A stretch of DNA of 64,000 nt from Vibrio alfacsensis (GCF_003544875.1 NZ_CP032093.1:1116001-1180000), one strand, 5' to 3'; numbered from the stretch's first letter, positions 26,334 to 36,106 are shown. The notes: generated by a model not told the origin, from the letters alone. A program made the numbers and translations.

Positions 26334-26669
26334 ATGAATTCTTTTTTTGTTTTAGACGAGCACCCATGGGAAGAGTTAGGTGGCGGTATCAAGCGTAAAA
26401 TAGTTGCTTACACTGACGATCTAATGGCGGTTCATCTATGCTTCGACAAAGGCGCAATTGGCGCTCCGCATACTCACGACATTCACGATCAAATCGGTTA
26501 CGTGGTACGTGGCAGCTTTGAAGCGGAAATTGAGGGTGAAAAGAAAGTACTAAAAGAAGGCGACGCATACTTTGCTCGTAAGCACATGATGCACGGTGCG
26601 GTAGCACTAGAGCAAGACAGTATTCTTCTAGACATCTTCAACCCAGCTCGTGAAGACTTCTTAAAATAA
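26334..26669 (+). CDS. kdgF: KdgF, cupin that linearises unsaturated uronate
   Basis: This 111-residue single-domain cupin converts the 4,5-unsaturated monouronate released by lyases into its open-chain keto form (DEH). The metal site reads HTHDIHDQIG, giving His46, His48 and Gln53, with His87 in HMMHGAVAL; the proposed catalytic Asp and Arg fit DIFNPAR (Asp100, Arg106). These positions follow the pattern known for KdgF. I chose the second ATG, 26334, because AGGAG lies seven bases before it; for the ATG at 26328 the spacing would be one base. It is the first gene of kdgF-kdgK-eda, immediately after a perfect operator. Its place between two lyases and the kinase supports the call. Confidence 0.88.
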   Translation: MNSFFVLDEHPWEELGGGIKRKIVAYTDDLMAVHLCFDKGAIGAPHTHDIHDQIGYVVRGSFEAEIEGEKKVLKEGDAYFARKHMMHGAVALEQDSILLDIFNPAREDFLK

Positions 26670-26703
26670 TCTATAGCGCAACCTCAGTTGCTAAGGTGAC
26701 AAC

Positions 26704-27636
26704 ATGAAATCATTAAACATCGCGGTCATTGGCGAATGTATGGTTGAGCTACAGAAAAAGGAAGGTCAGCTAAAACAGTCATTCGGTGGTGATACGTTGA
26801 ATACCGCACTGTATTTATCTCGTTTGACCAAAGCTCACGATATTAAGACTAGCTATGTGACCGCACTCGGTAACGATCCTTTTAGCCAAGAAATGCTTTC
26901 AGCATGGCAAGAAGAGGGCATCGATACTAGCCTAGTTCTTTCAGTTAAAGATAAACAACCAGGTATTTACTACATCGAAACGGATGAAACTGGTGAACGT
27001 TACTTCCACTATTGGCGTAATGAAGCGGCCGCGAAGTTCTTATTTGAACAGAATGAATCTCCGGTACTGGTCGACACCCTTTATTCTTACGATGCGGTTT
27101 ATTTGAGTGGCATTACATTAGCGATTCTTACTGAAGAGGGTAAGGCGCAACTGTTTGGCTTCCTTGAACGTTTCAAGGCGCAAGGTGGTAAGGTTATTTT
27201 CGATAACAACTACCGTCCGAAATTATGGGAAAGCCGTGAAAATGCCATGTCTTGGTATCTCAAAATCCTTAAGCACACAGATATTGCTTTGCTCACATTT
27301 GAAGACGAGCAAATGCTTTACGGTGATGCGCATTTAGAACAGTGCATCGGGAGAACCTCTGCACTGGGCGTGGATGAAATCATCATCAAACGTGGTAGCA
27401 AAGATTGCTTGGTTGTGGCAAATGGCGAAGCGCAATACGTGGCGCCAAATAAAGTCGACAACGTGATTGATACAACAGCGGCAGGTGACTCTTTCAGTGC
27501 AGGCTTCTTGGCGAAGCGTTTGACTGGCGGTAATGCAGCTGAATCGGCTTACTCTGGCCACTGTATGGCTGGCGCGGTTATTCAACACAAAGGTGCTATT
27601 ATTCCACGTGATGTGATGCCAGATCTTCCTTTGTAA
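26704..27636 (+). CDS. kdgK: 2-keto-3-deoxygluconate kinase
   Basis: This 310-residue PfkB/ribokinase-family enzyme phosphorylates KDG to KDPG in the cytoplasm. The N-terminal substrate region is IGECMVELQKKEGQLKQSFGGDTLNTA, with the GGD and N pattern typical of KdgK. The ATP/catalytic motif DTTAAGDSFSAGF is near residue 260, where the Asp of GDSF is the base. Length fits the family. AAGGTG gives a good ribosome site for the ATG at 26704. It lies between kdgF and eda in one operon, exactly where alginate and pectin pathways need it. Confidence 0.93.
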   Translation: MKSLNIAVIGECMVELQKKEGQLKQSFGGDTLNTALYLSRLTKAHDIKTSYVTALGNDPFSQEMLSAWQEEGIDTSLVLSVKDKQPGIYYIETDETGERYFHYWRNEAAAKFLFEQNESPVLVDTLYSYDAVYLSGITLAILTEEGKAQLFGFLERFKAQGGKVIFDNNYRPKLWESRENAMSWYLKILKHTDIALLTFEDEQMLYGDAHLEQCIGRTSALGVDEIIIKRGSKDCLVVANGEAQYVAPNKVDNVIDTTAAGDSFSAGFLAKRLTGGNAAESAYSGHCMAGAVIQHKGAIIPRDVMPDLPL

Positions 27637-27643
27637 TTCTTTT

Positions 27644-27671
27644 GCGGAGCGTTGAGTAGTCGGCGCTCCGC
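27644..27671 (+). other. Intercistronic hairpin between kdgK and eda
   Basis: GCGGAGCG pairs perfectly with CGCTCCGC across a 12-base loop. No T-run follows, so transcription should continue into eda. It may stabilise or separate the two messages. Confidence 0.6.
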
Positions 27672-27714
27672 AGTGATTTATCGAACTCAAGTTAACGACG
27701 ACGAGTACACTCTT

Positions 27715-28338
27715 ATGACGACATTAAACGAACAACTAGCAAACCTAAAAGTAATTCCTGTTATTGCCATCAACAAAGCAGAAGATGCGATCCCTCTTGG
27801 CCGCACTTTGGTTGAAAACGGTATGCCTTGCGCTGAAATCACGTTCCGCACAGAGTGTGCTGCAGAAGCGATTCGTGCTATGCGCGCTGAGTTCCCAGAA
27901 ATGCTGATTGGTGCAGGAACGATTCTAACTAACGAGCAAGTTGACCAAGCGATCGAAGCTGGCGTGGACTTTATCGTAAGCCCTGGTTTTAACCCTCGCA
28001 CGGTTCAATACTGCCTAGACAAAGGCGTGGCTATCGTACCGGGCGTAAACAACCCAAGCCTTGTTGAGCAAGCAATGGAAATGGGTCTGCGTACACTTAA
28101 GTTTTTCCCTGCTGAGCCATCTGGCGGTGTTGGTATGCTTAAGGCACTAACGGCCGTTTACCCAGTGAAATTCATGCCAACAGGTGGCGTTAGCCTAGGT
28201 AACGTAGACGAGTACCTGTCTATCCCATCAGTACTGGCATGTGGCGGTACTTGGATGGTGCCAACAAAACTTATCGATGAAGGTAAGTGGGATGAACTGG
28301 GTACGTTGGTTCGCGATGCAGTCGCTCACGTAGCATAA
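27715..28338 (+). CDS. eda: KDPG aldolase
   Basis: This 207-residue class I aldolase cleaves KDPG to pyruvate and glyceraldehyde-3-phosphate, the last step of the alginate route. The Schiff-base Lys is K129 in GLRTLKFFPAEPSGG, and the catalytic Glu fits E41 in CAEITFRTECAAEAIR. GAGTILTNEQV and GGVSLGNVDEY complete the barrel phosphate site. The frame is open from 27652, but the ATG at 27715 gives the standard length and start MTTLNEQLANLKVIPV. It is the last gene of the operon, after an intercistronic hairpin and before a strong terminator at 28378. Confidence 0.94.
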   Translation: MTTLNEQLANLKVIPVIAINKAEDAIPLGRTLVENGMPCAEITFRTECAAEAIRAMRAEFPEMLIGAGTILTNEQVDQAIEAGVDFIVSPGFNPRTVQYCLDKGVAIVPGVNNPSLVEQAMEMGLRTLKFFPAEPSGGVGMLKALTAVYPVKFMPTGGVSLGNVDEYLSIPSVLACGGTWMVPTKLIDEGKWDELGTLVRDAVAHVA

Positions 28339-28377
28339 TTACTGTTGTAAGCTTAAGAACATACTAAAAGCATATCA

Positions 28378-28403
28378 AGCGAGCCCAGAGGCTCGCTTTT
28401 TTT
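28378..28403 (+). terminator. Rho-independent terminator of kdgF-kdgK-eda
   Basis: AGCGAGCC pairs with GGCTCGCT around CAGA, followed by six T. Confidence 0.85.
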
Positions 28404-28461
28404 ATCTGTACTAGAATCAATGCAATTCATCATAAATAACCTGAATAAAACTTAATTATAT

Positions 28462-28472
28462 TTGTAATACAA
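28462..28472. promoter_or_regulatory. GntR-type operator, perfect (second symporter, distal)
   Basis: TTGTAATACAA, 193 bases upstream of the symporter start. Confidence 0.68.
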
Positions 28473-28591
28473 TATTTATTTTGCCATGGCGGTGATATTG
28501 ATTATTTAAACGTTAAGCCTTTTATTTTACTGCGCAGGCCTCAATATTCATTAGCACGATAACTTTTGTTTGAGATCACAATAAAAGATTA

Positions 28592-28602
28592 TTGTAGTAC
28601 AA
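28592..28602. promoter_or_regulatory. GntR-type operator, perfect (second symporter, proximal)
   Basis: TTGTAGTACAA, 63 bases upstream of the symporter start, the same position and spacer base as the copy at 10578 before the first symporter. Confidence 0.75.
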
Positions 28603-28664
28603 ATAAAGATTAAAGTTGAGTAATCTAGGAGTCAGTTAATGATGATACTTAAAAGGCTGAAAAA

Positions 28665-30422
28665 ATGACTATTGATACTCTTGTTGTTCTTGCCTACTTC
28701 TTCTTTTTAATCGCAATAGGTTGGATGTTCCGAAAGTTTACAACATCGACTAGTGATTACTTCCGAGGGGGCGGTAAGATGTTGTGGTGGATGGTAGGTG
28801 CTACCGCCTTCATGACGCAATTTTCAGCATGGACGTTTACAGGTGCCGCAGGACGCGCATTCAACGACGGTTTCGTTGTTGTCATCCTATTCTTAGCCAA
28901 CGCATTTGGCTACTTTATGAACTATATCTACTTTGCTCCCAAGTTCCGCCAACTACGTGTTGTAACGGCGATTGAAGCGATTCGCCAACGTTTTGGTAAA
29001 ACTTCAGAGCAGTTCTTCACTTGGGCTGGTATGCCTGACAGCTTGATCTCTGCGGGTATTTGGTTAAACGGTTTGGCTATTTTTGTTGCAGCGGTATTCA
29101 ACATCCCAATGGAAGCAACCATCGTAGTAACGGGCTTAGTTCTGATGCTTATGGCGGTTACAGGCGGTTCTTGGGCGGTTGTCGCGTCTGATTTTATGCA
29201 GATGCTGGTTATTATGGCAGTAACCATTACCTGTGCGGTCGCGGCTTACTTCCATGGTGGTGGTATTGGCAACATCGTATCGAACTTCCACGGCGACTTC
29301 ATGCTGGGTAACAATCTGAACTATGTCAGTATCTTTATCCTTTGGGTAGTGTTCATCTTTGTTAAACAGTTCGGTGTAATGAACAACAGCATCAACGCTT
29401 ACCGCTACCTATGTGCAAAAGACAGTGAAAACGCGCGTAAAGCAGCAGGCCTTGCTTGTGTGCTAATGATTGTCGGTCCTATTATTTGGTTCCTTCCACC
29501 TTGGTACGTAGCGGCATTTATGCCTGACTTCGCAGAGCAGTACGGCTCAGTAGGTGGAGACGCAGCTTACCTAGCATTCGTACAAAACGTAATGCCAGCA
29601 GGTATGGTGGGTCTTCTGATGTCAGCAATGTTTGCGGCAACCATGTCTTCAATGGACTCAGGTTTGAACCGTAACGCAGGTATTTTTGTGATGAACTTTT
29701 ATAGCCCGATTGTACGTCCACAAGCGTCACAAAAAGAGCTGGTTATCGTGAGTAAAGCAACGACTATCGTGATGGGCTTCATCATCATTGGTATCGGTCT
29801 ATTCATTAACTCGCTACGTCACTTGAGCTTGTTCGATATTGTACTGAACGTGGGCGCATTAATTGGTTTCCCAATGTTGATTCCTGTACTACTTGGTATG
29901 TGGATTCGTAAGACTCCGGATTGGGCGGGTTGGGCAACACTGGTTGTTGGTGGCTTTGTTTCTTACATCTTCGGTATTTCGCTACAAGCAGAAGACGTCG
30001 AGCGCCTATTCGGTCTAGAGCAAGCGTTTACAGCACGTGAGTGGGCTGACCTGAAAGTTGGCTTGAGCTTAGCCGCACACGTTGTCTTCACCGGTGGCTT
30101 CTTCCTACTGACAACACGTTTCTACAAAGGCCTATCACCTGAGCGTGAGAAAGAAGTGGCTCAATTATTTGAGAACTGGAACACGCCGCTTGTGGCCGAC
30201 AGTGAAGAGCAACAGAACCTAGATACAAAACAGCGCGGCATGCTTGGTAAGCTTATTAGCGTAGCGGGCTTCGGTATCCTAGCAATGGCTCTGATTCCAA
30301 ACGAACCAACAGGTCGACTACTGTTCATTTTGTGTGGTGCGATGGTTCTCTCGGTGGGCGTCTTGCTTGTGAATGCAGCGCGAGGGCCTAAGAACCCAAA
30401 GTTAGCTAACGCGAAGAGCTAG
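28665..30422 (+). CDS. Sodium:solute symporter, paralogue of the first alginate symporter
   Basis: This 585-residue SSS-family importer aligns end to end with the protein at 8738: both share GWMFRxFTxxTSDYFRGGG, WMVGATAFMTQFSAWTFTGAAG, PAGMVGLL and SSMDSGLNRN, and both end in a long, divergent C-terminal helix. About 14 helices are visible. It likely imports DEH or short oligoalginate with sodium. Having two importers under the same operator suggests division of labour by chain length or by mannuronate versus guluronate, which the sequence cannot settle. The ATG at 28665 follows AGG at good distance. It is monocistronic, with its own terminator at 30450. Confidence 0.88.
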   Translation: MTIDTLVVLAYFFFLIAIGWMFRKFTTSTSDYFRGGGKMLWWMVGATAFMTQFSAWTFTGAAGRAFNDGFVVVILFLANAFGYFMNYIYFAPKFRQLRVVTAIEAIRQRFGKTSEQFFTWAGMPDSLISAGIWLNGLAIFVAAVFNIPMEATIVVTGLVLMLMAVTGGSWAVVASDFMQMLVIMAVTITCAVAAYFHGGGIGNIVSNFHGDFMLGNNLNYVSIFILWVVFIFVKQFGVMNNSINAYRYLCAKDSENARKAAGLACVLMIVGPIIWFLPPWYVAAFMPDFAEQYGSVGGDAAYLAFVQNVMPAGMVGLLMSAMFAATMSSMDSGLNRNAGIFVMNFYSPIVRPQASQKELVIVSKATTIVMGFIIIGIGLFINSLRHLSLFDIVLNVGALIGFPMLIPVLLGMWIRKTPDWAGWATLVVGGFVSYIFGISLQAEDVERLFGLEQAFTAREWADLKVGLSLAAHVVFTGGFFLLTTRFYKGLSPEREKEVAQLFENWNTPLVADSEEQQNLDTKQRGMLGKLISVAGFGILAMALIPNEPTGRLLFILCGAMVLSVGVLLVNAARGPKNPKLANAKS

Positions 30423-30449
30423 CTTCTATTCAACGGATTCTAGTTAATA

Positions 30450-30487
30450 AAAAATCCCACAGTGATGATACTGTGGGATTTTTTTAT
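30450..30487 (+). terminator. Rho-independent terminator of the second symporter gene
   Basis: AAATCCCACAGT pairs with ACTGTGGGATTT, followed by a run of T. Confidence 0.85.
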
Positions 30488-30576
30488 TTGTCTGTTTAAC
30501 TCTCTACACAGAGCTAGCTATTTGTCTCTTTCATCAATTTGGCTAGTTGGAATGAGGGATGGGGAGCACTGCGGTT

Positions 30577-31508
30577 TCAAACTGCTATCAATGGAGAAGA
30601 TTTTATTTGGTTTGAAACCGCAGTGATGCAGCGTTTTGCTGAACCACTCACTCCAGAAAGTTGGAAGAAGCCATGAATGACCCCCAGGTATCGCTCACAG
30701 TAAACGTCGACACCATGAGAGAGCATTAACTTGTAGAGCTGTTCGCCCTCGTCACGCAGTGGATCAAACTCAGCGGTGATGATCGTTGTTTTAGGTAAGC
30801 CGTTAAAGTCACTGCTTAAAAGGTTAAGCTCCGGTTCGGTCGTGACTCTGGATTCTCTGTTTGTGTATAAATCGAAACCAGAAAGAAGCATGTTGGCGGT
30901 AATAATATAGTCGCTCCCATTTTCACGGTAGCTTTGTGAGCAGCCCTTAGGATCTAACATTGGGTAGATAAGAATTTGTTGGCTCGGATACCAATCCTGT
31001 AAAGCCTTGAGCCTAAGCGTTGTCGCTAATGCTAATTGGCCTCCGGCGCTGTCGCCGATAAATACTATTTGTTCGGTATTTCCACCATATTTATGGCCAT
31101 GTTCTTTGATGCGAGCACCGCCTGGTAAACATCATCATGTGCAGCAGGATAGGTATGTTCTGGCGCAAGTCGGTATGTAATACAGATAACGATGGTATTA
31201 GAAAGCAAGGCGATTTGTCTGAGCTGAGTCTCATGCGTTTTAATACCACCACTAATAAAACAGCCACCATGAAAGTAGATGGTGATGGGTAAATTTACTT
31301 CGCTCGTTGGTTTATAAACTTTAACTTGAATGCCATTCATCACATCTAAATATTCACTGTGCAATGTTGGGCTCTCACCTGCTAAAACAGTACTGCCAAT
31401 ATAACCCGTGCGACGTTCTTCGATGGTTTGGTTTGATGGGCAAGGTTTTCCATTAGCTTGAAATTGTTCAACAAGCTCGCGGATGCCAGATTCTAGGTAA
31501 TGCTTCAT
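30577..31508 (-). pseudogene. Alpha/beta hydrolase (HSL-type esterase), frameshifted in the middle
   Basis: The N-terminal frame (31508 to 31065) contains the oxyanion motif YFHGGCFISGG typical of the hormone-sensitive-lipase group. The C-terminal frame contains the nucleophile elbow GDSAGG, then the acid segment TAEFDPLRDEGE and the catalytic His in VIHGFF. Adding one A to the run at 31105-31107 (plus-strand T) joins them as ASKEHGHKYGG, giving about 310 residues, normal for the family. As written, Ser and His are separated from the start codon, so no active enzyme is made. A perfect LexA-type box lies upstream at 31560. It sits within the alginate cluster but has no GntR operator, and its substrate is unknown. 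Confidence 0.82.
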
Positions 31509-31559
31509 TATAAAACTCTACAACAAATAAACTGGCGAATAATAGACGAACTTAAAAAT

Positions 31560-31575
31560 CTGTATATATATACAG
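31560..31575. promoter_or_regulatory. LexA (SOS) box candidate upstream of the esterase
   Basis: CTGTATATATATACAG matches the gamma-proteobacterial LexA consensus CTGT-N8-ACAG and is a perfect 16-base palindrome. It lies 52 bases upstream of the esterase start. Because the centre is a simple TA run, chance is not negligible. Confidence 0.5.
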
Positions 31576-31699
31576 TTCAAATGTGTGATGTCATCGTTAG
31601 AGCAAAGAAAATAAAGAGTTGAAGCTCGAGAGGCGGGTACAAAAGAGCCTTGCTATGGGAGAACATAACAAGGCTTTAAAGTAGGTTTAGAAAGGGTAA

Positions 31700-32578
31700 T
31701 TAAGCTTCTAGCTCTGCAAAGTAGTCAAAGATAACTGGAACGTCATTTTGACCAAGGCCTTGGTCTACTGCTGCTTGTAGACTCTTAGAAGTGCCTTCAG
31801 CGATGAGAGATTCAGTACCAAGGTCTTTAACCATTTCTAGGAAGTAACCTAGATCTTTGTTTGCGTTTGCGATTGAGAAACCTAGTTTCTCCTCACCGTC
31901 TACAGCGTAGAACTTACAGAACTGCATGAAAGGAGAATTCGAAGGGCCTGCAGACATGATGTCGAACAGCTGTTGACCGTCTACGCCAGCGCGTTTAGCA
32001 ACCGCGAATGCCTGAGACATTGTTGCTACGGTTGTCATCCCCATGAAGTTATTCACGAGCTTGGTTACATGACCAGAACCCAACGCACCCAAGTAGAATA
32101 CGTTCTCGCCTTGATCATCTAATACCGGCTTAACCTTGTTAAATGTTTCGATGTCACCTGCAGCCATGATGTTTAGTAGGCCATCTTTAGCGTGAGCCGG
32201 GGTGCGACCAAGAGGAGCATCAATCATGCCTGCCCCTTTCGCTGCAAGATCAGCACCGATCTTACGAGTAGAAGCAGGGATAGATGTACCGAAGTCGATC
32301 AAAGTCGCGCCTTCTTTGATGCCTGCTAGGATACCATCTTCACCGTAAACGATCTTTTCTACAACGTCTGATGTTGTTAGGCATAGCATCACGATGTCAC
32401 TTGCTTGAGCAAGCTCTTTTGGTGTGTTTACTGTTTTAGCGCCACGAGCAACACAAGCAGCAACAGCGTCTTTATTCAAATCCATTACGTTTAATTCGTA
32501 ACCACGGTTTTGTAAGTTCTCAACCATGTTTCCACCCATCAGACCTAGGCCGATGAAACCAATGACAGGTTTTGTCAT
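31700..32578 (-). CDS. NAD(P)-dependent reductase of the HIBADH family, probable DEH reductase (DehR)
   Basis: This 292-residue protein has the N-terminal Rossmann motif GFIGLGLMGGNMVENL, the family signature region GAGMIDAPLGRTPAHAKDGLLNIM (quoted in parts: DAPLGRTPAHAKDG), and the catalytic Lys in GHVTKLVNNFMGM. Members reduce or oxidise small hydroxy acids. In alginate-using vibrios a member reduces the 5-keto sugar DEH to KDG, the step otherwise missing from this cluster, so that is the best call. Tartronate-semialdehyde reductase is the main alternative. The ATG at 32578 is chosen because GGAG precedes it at good spacing; the frame is open to 32590. Operator copies at 32823 (perfect), 32682 and 32599 lie upstream. 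Confidence 0.8.
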   Translation of the reverse strand: MTKPVIGFIGLGLMGGNMVENLQNRGYELNVMDLNKDAVAACVARGAKTVNTPKELAQASDIVMLCLTTSDVVEKIVYGEDGILAGIKEGATLIDFGTSIPASTRKIGADLAAKGAGMIDAPLGRTPAHAKDGLLNIMAAGDIETFNKVKPVLDDQGENVFYLGALGSGHVTKLVNNFMGMTTVATMSQAFAVAKRAGVDGQQLFDIMSAGPSNSPFMQFCKFYAVDGEEKLGFSIANANKDLGYFLEMVKDLGTESLIAEGTSKSLQAAVDQGLGQNDVPVIFDYFAELEA

Positions 32579-32822
32579 ATCAGACTCCAAATATCGTATT
32601 GTATGATTATATGCTTTTATCTTAATGTCTCATCCAGAATTTGCAAATACAAAATGGTGATAAGTGGTAATAGCACTAAATTTATCATACAAATGAGACT
32701 TTGATCGCCTTTAAGCGGGACTTACTTGGCAAACTGGTATGTTTTAGAGCGACCGTAGTGAAAGAATAGTCAGATAGAAATGGTTGGTCAGTACGTTGTA
32801 ATGCTGAAAAGTTGCAATTAAT

Positions 32823-32833
32823 TTGTATTACAA
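32823..32833. promoter_or_regulatory. GntR-type operator, perfect (DehR-like gene)
   Basis: TTGTATTACAA. It lies 245 bases upstream of the reductase start, further than the other sites, with weaker copies between. Confidence 0.62.
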
Positions 32834-33039
32834 AATGGCGGTGTTATCTTGATGTAATCCTGTGAGAGATGTTCTTAGAGGCTTAAAGTTGAGATTTAAT
32901 CATCCTGTACTAATGTTAGGTCGTTGGCATTGAGAGCGATCGAGATACATGGTTGTATCCATTTGAACCATGCACTTAATCTTCAGTTATGTAAAGGGTA
33001 GGTAATCTCACACACGTTGAAAATGTAGCACGTATTACT

Positions 33040-33066
33040 AAAGCCGAGCTTGAAATGCTCGGCGTT
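33040..33066 (-). terminator. Probable terminator downstream of miaE
   Basis: GCCGAGC pairs with GCTCGGC across a 7-base loop, 55 bases past the miaE stop. The minus-strand T-run is short (TTTAG). Confidence 0.5.
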
Positions 33067-33117
33067 GTATTTCTGAAGAGTGGGTCTTGATTACGTAGCG
33101 ATCAAATAGACTGTTGA

Positions 33118-33888
33118 CTAGGTTGGAATACCACTATGAAACTTAAAGTCAGAATCCGGTGTTGAGATCAGCTCTGCTTCGATTTGTCCAAAGTAAGCAA
33201 CTCTTTCACTGATGTCTCTACCTGCAATTTGTTCTGCAAGTACTAAGTAATCTTGGTAATGCCGAGCTTCTGAACGAAGTAGAGAGACATAGAATTTAGC
33301 TATGTCTTCATCCATATGCGGGGCTAGTTTTGCAAAACGTTCACACGAACGTGCTTCAATGTAAGCACCGATAATGAGTTTATCAATGAGAGTGTCTGGC
33401 TCATGTGTTTTCATGTGGGAAATGAGCGTCTTTGCATAGCGACTAGCCGGAATGTTATTGTATTCCACTCCTCGGCTATCCATGATTTCCAGTACTTGGT
33501 AGAAGTGATGCAACTCTTCTTTGATCAGCAGTACCATTTTGTCGATTAGATCTTGGCTGTAGGGTGAGTCTGACTTTGCCATGATCGATTTTGATATATT
33601 GCTTTTGCCTTTTAACGTCGTTAATGAGCCTGTTTTGCGGTAAGCGAAATCTTCATAAGGTTTGAACCAATCGAGCAGGGTATGTGAGCTTGCTTTGTCG
33701 ACTGCGTATTTACGAATGAGGAACATAGCAGATTGACCCGCTTTTAATTCGCAAAGCAGATGATCGAGTAAAATGGTTGGCAGATTTTCTGGTTTTTTGG
33801 CTTGTTCAACCCATTCATCTGGGGTGCTGCACTGTAAGAATTGGTTAATTGGAGCCAAAAGGTCCTGATAGGCGTCGAGATTAATCAT
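33118..33888 (-). CDS. miaE: tRNA 2-methylthio-N6-isopentenyladenosine hydroxylase MiaE
   Basis: This 256-residue non-haem di-iron monooxygenase hydroxylates the isopentenyl group of ms2i6A37 in tRNAs that read UNN codons. The ferritin-like four-helix bundle shows its iron ligands in KEELHHFYQV, YIEARSCERF and LRSEARHYQDYL. The middle motif YRKTGSLTTLKGK is also typical. Length fits the family. It is a single gene between the DehR region and an unknown membrane protein and is not linked to alginate use. Confidence 0.92.
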   Translation of the reverse strand: MINLDAYQDLLAPINQFLQCSTPDEWVEQAKKPENLPTILLDHLLCELKAGQSAMFLIRKYAVDKASSHTLLDWFKPYEDFAYRKTGSLTTLKGKSNISKSIMAKSDSPYSQDLIDKMVLLIKEELHHFYQVLEIMDSRGVEYNNIPASRYAKTLISHMKTHEPDTLIDKLIIGAYIEARSCERFAKLAPHMDEDIAKFYVSLLRSEARHYQDYLVLAEQIAGRDISERVAYFGQIEAELISTPDSDFKFHSGIPT

Positions 33889-33964
33889 TTAATTATTAGT
33901 ACTTTACATTCGAATTTGGATTGTCCTACTTGTGTTCTATCCACGAAGACACAAAACTAAGATA

Positions 33965-33992
33965 TAAAAAGGCTGCAAATGCAGCCTTTAAT
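33965..33992 (-). terminator. Rho-independent terminator
   Basis: AAAGGCTGC pairs with GCAGCCTTT around AAAT. On the minus strand TTTTTATA follows. It ends the gene at 34021. Confidence 0.8.
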
Positions 33993-34020
33993 CGGATAGG
34001 ACAGAAAGCTTGTGTGGAGT

Positions 34021-34785
34021 TTACCACTTTTTCTTTTCACCGAAGAGTGCTTCCATATCACTGTCTCGCTCTTTGTCGGCAATTTGTTGCATTTCAGCAT
34101 CACTTTTGTCTTGGCGTCGTTTATCTAGGTCGCCAAGCATTTCTTCAAGTTTTTGTTTTGCTCTGATGGAGTAAGGGTCATTTTTTGTGCTTAACGCATC
34201 AATGCCTTTGCGTAGCAACTGTAGTGCGGTGCCCGGTTGGCCTCGTGCAATCGAATCGTTAGCGCGCTTAATGACGTTTTCAATGTTGATGCGAATTTGA
34301 ATGGTTTCAAGGCGTCCATTTTCGATGACGTAAGTTTGCGTATCAATACGGCCTTTATTGTGCTCATTGCGAATGGTATCACGCAGACGCTTAACCAGTT
34401 TAAGCATCATGATGGCTTGCTTATCGCTGCTCGGCAGTTTGAACTTGGTGCTTTCGCCATCTTGACCGTTTTCATTGAGCTGTTCAATTTGCTGTTTTAA
34501 GTTCGTGATACGCTGGGACAATTGCTTATTCTTTGGATCAAGGTCAAGCATGCTCTCCAGAGCATCGAGAATGCGATTGTTTAGACACAGCAGTAACTCC
34601 TTGCTGAAAGGAATATGGTGTGCATGGCCAATCAACTCTTCTGTACCATCAATGAGGGCCACATAGCGCGCCGACTCCTGTCGTTTCGCGGTTTCGATCT
34701 TCAACTTGTACTGCAACATAATGTTATAGCCAAGGATCAGGACCAGTAGTATGGCTACCAAAGCAATTATTAAACCAATATTCAT
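34021..34785 (-). CDS. Uncharacterised membrane-anchored coiled-coil protein
   Basis: I do not recognise a named family. From the ATG at 34785 (frame open to 34824) it is 254 residues: one N-terminal membrane helix (IGLIIALVAILLVLILGYNIM), then a cytoplasmic, largely helical body. Residues about 60-110 and 215-245 have charged heptad-like stretches (LSQRITNLKQQIEQLNENG; KLEEMLGDLDKRRQDK) and suggest coiled coils. A middle region, ARGQPGTALQLLRKGIDALS, resembles a TPR-like helix pair. The protein ends in a polar, Lys-rich tail. It may be a structural or adaptor protein at the inner membrane. It is divergent from cysB, single, with a strong terminator. Function cannot be stated. Confidence 0.7.
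   Translation of the reverse strand: MNIGLIIALVAILLVLILGYNIMLQYKLKIETAKRQESARYVALIDGTEELIGHAHHIPFSKELLLCLNNRILDALESMLDLDPKNKQLSQRITNLKQQIEQLNENGQDGESTKFKLPSSDKQAIMMLKLVKRLRDTIRNEHNKGRIDTQTYVIENGRLETIQIRINIENVIKRANDSIARGQPGTALQLLRKGIDALSTKNDPYSIRAKQKLEEMLGDLDKRRQDKSDAEMQQIADKERDSDMEALFGEKKKW

Positions 34786-36106
<1,321 letters not shown>

Larger units (their letters stand above)
28339..28664. promoter_or_regulatory. Control region of the second symporter gene
   Basis: This 326-base gap contains the eda terminator and then two perfect operator copies at 28462 and 28592, spaced 130 bases apart. Paired sites could allow looping by a tetramer or by two dimers. No ORF is evident. Confidence 0.6.
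32579..33117. promoter_or_regulatory. Control region of the DehR-like gene
   Basis: This gap of about 540 bases holds a perfect operator at 32823-32833 and weaker copies at 32682-32692 (TTATCATACAA) and 32599-32609 (TTGTATGATTA). A hairpin at 33043-33063 lies at the far end. I see no ORF in it. Confidence 0.5.
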
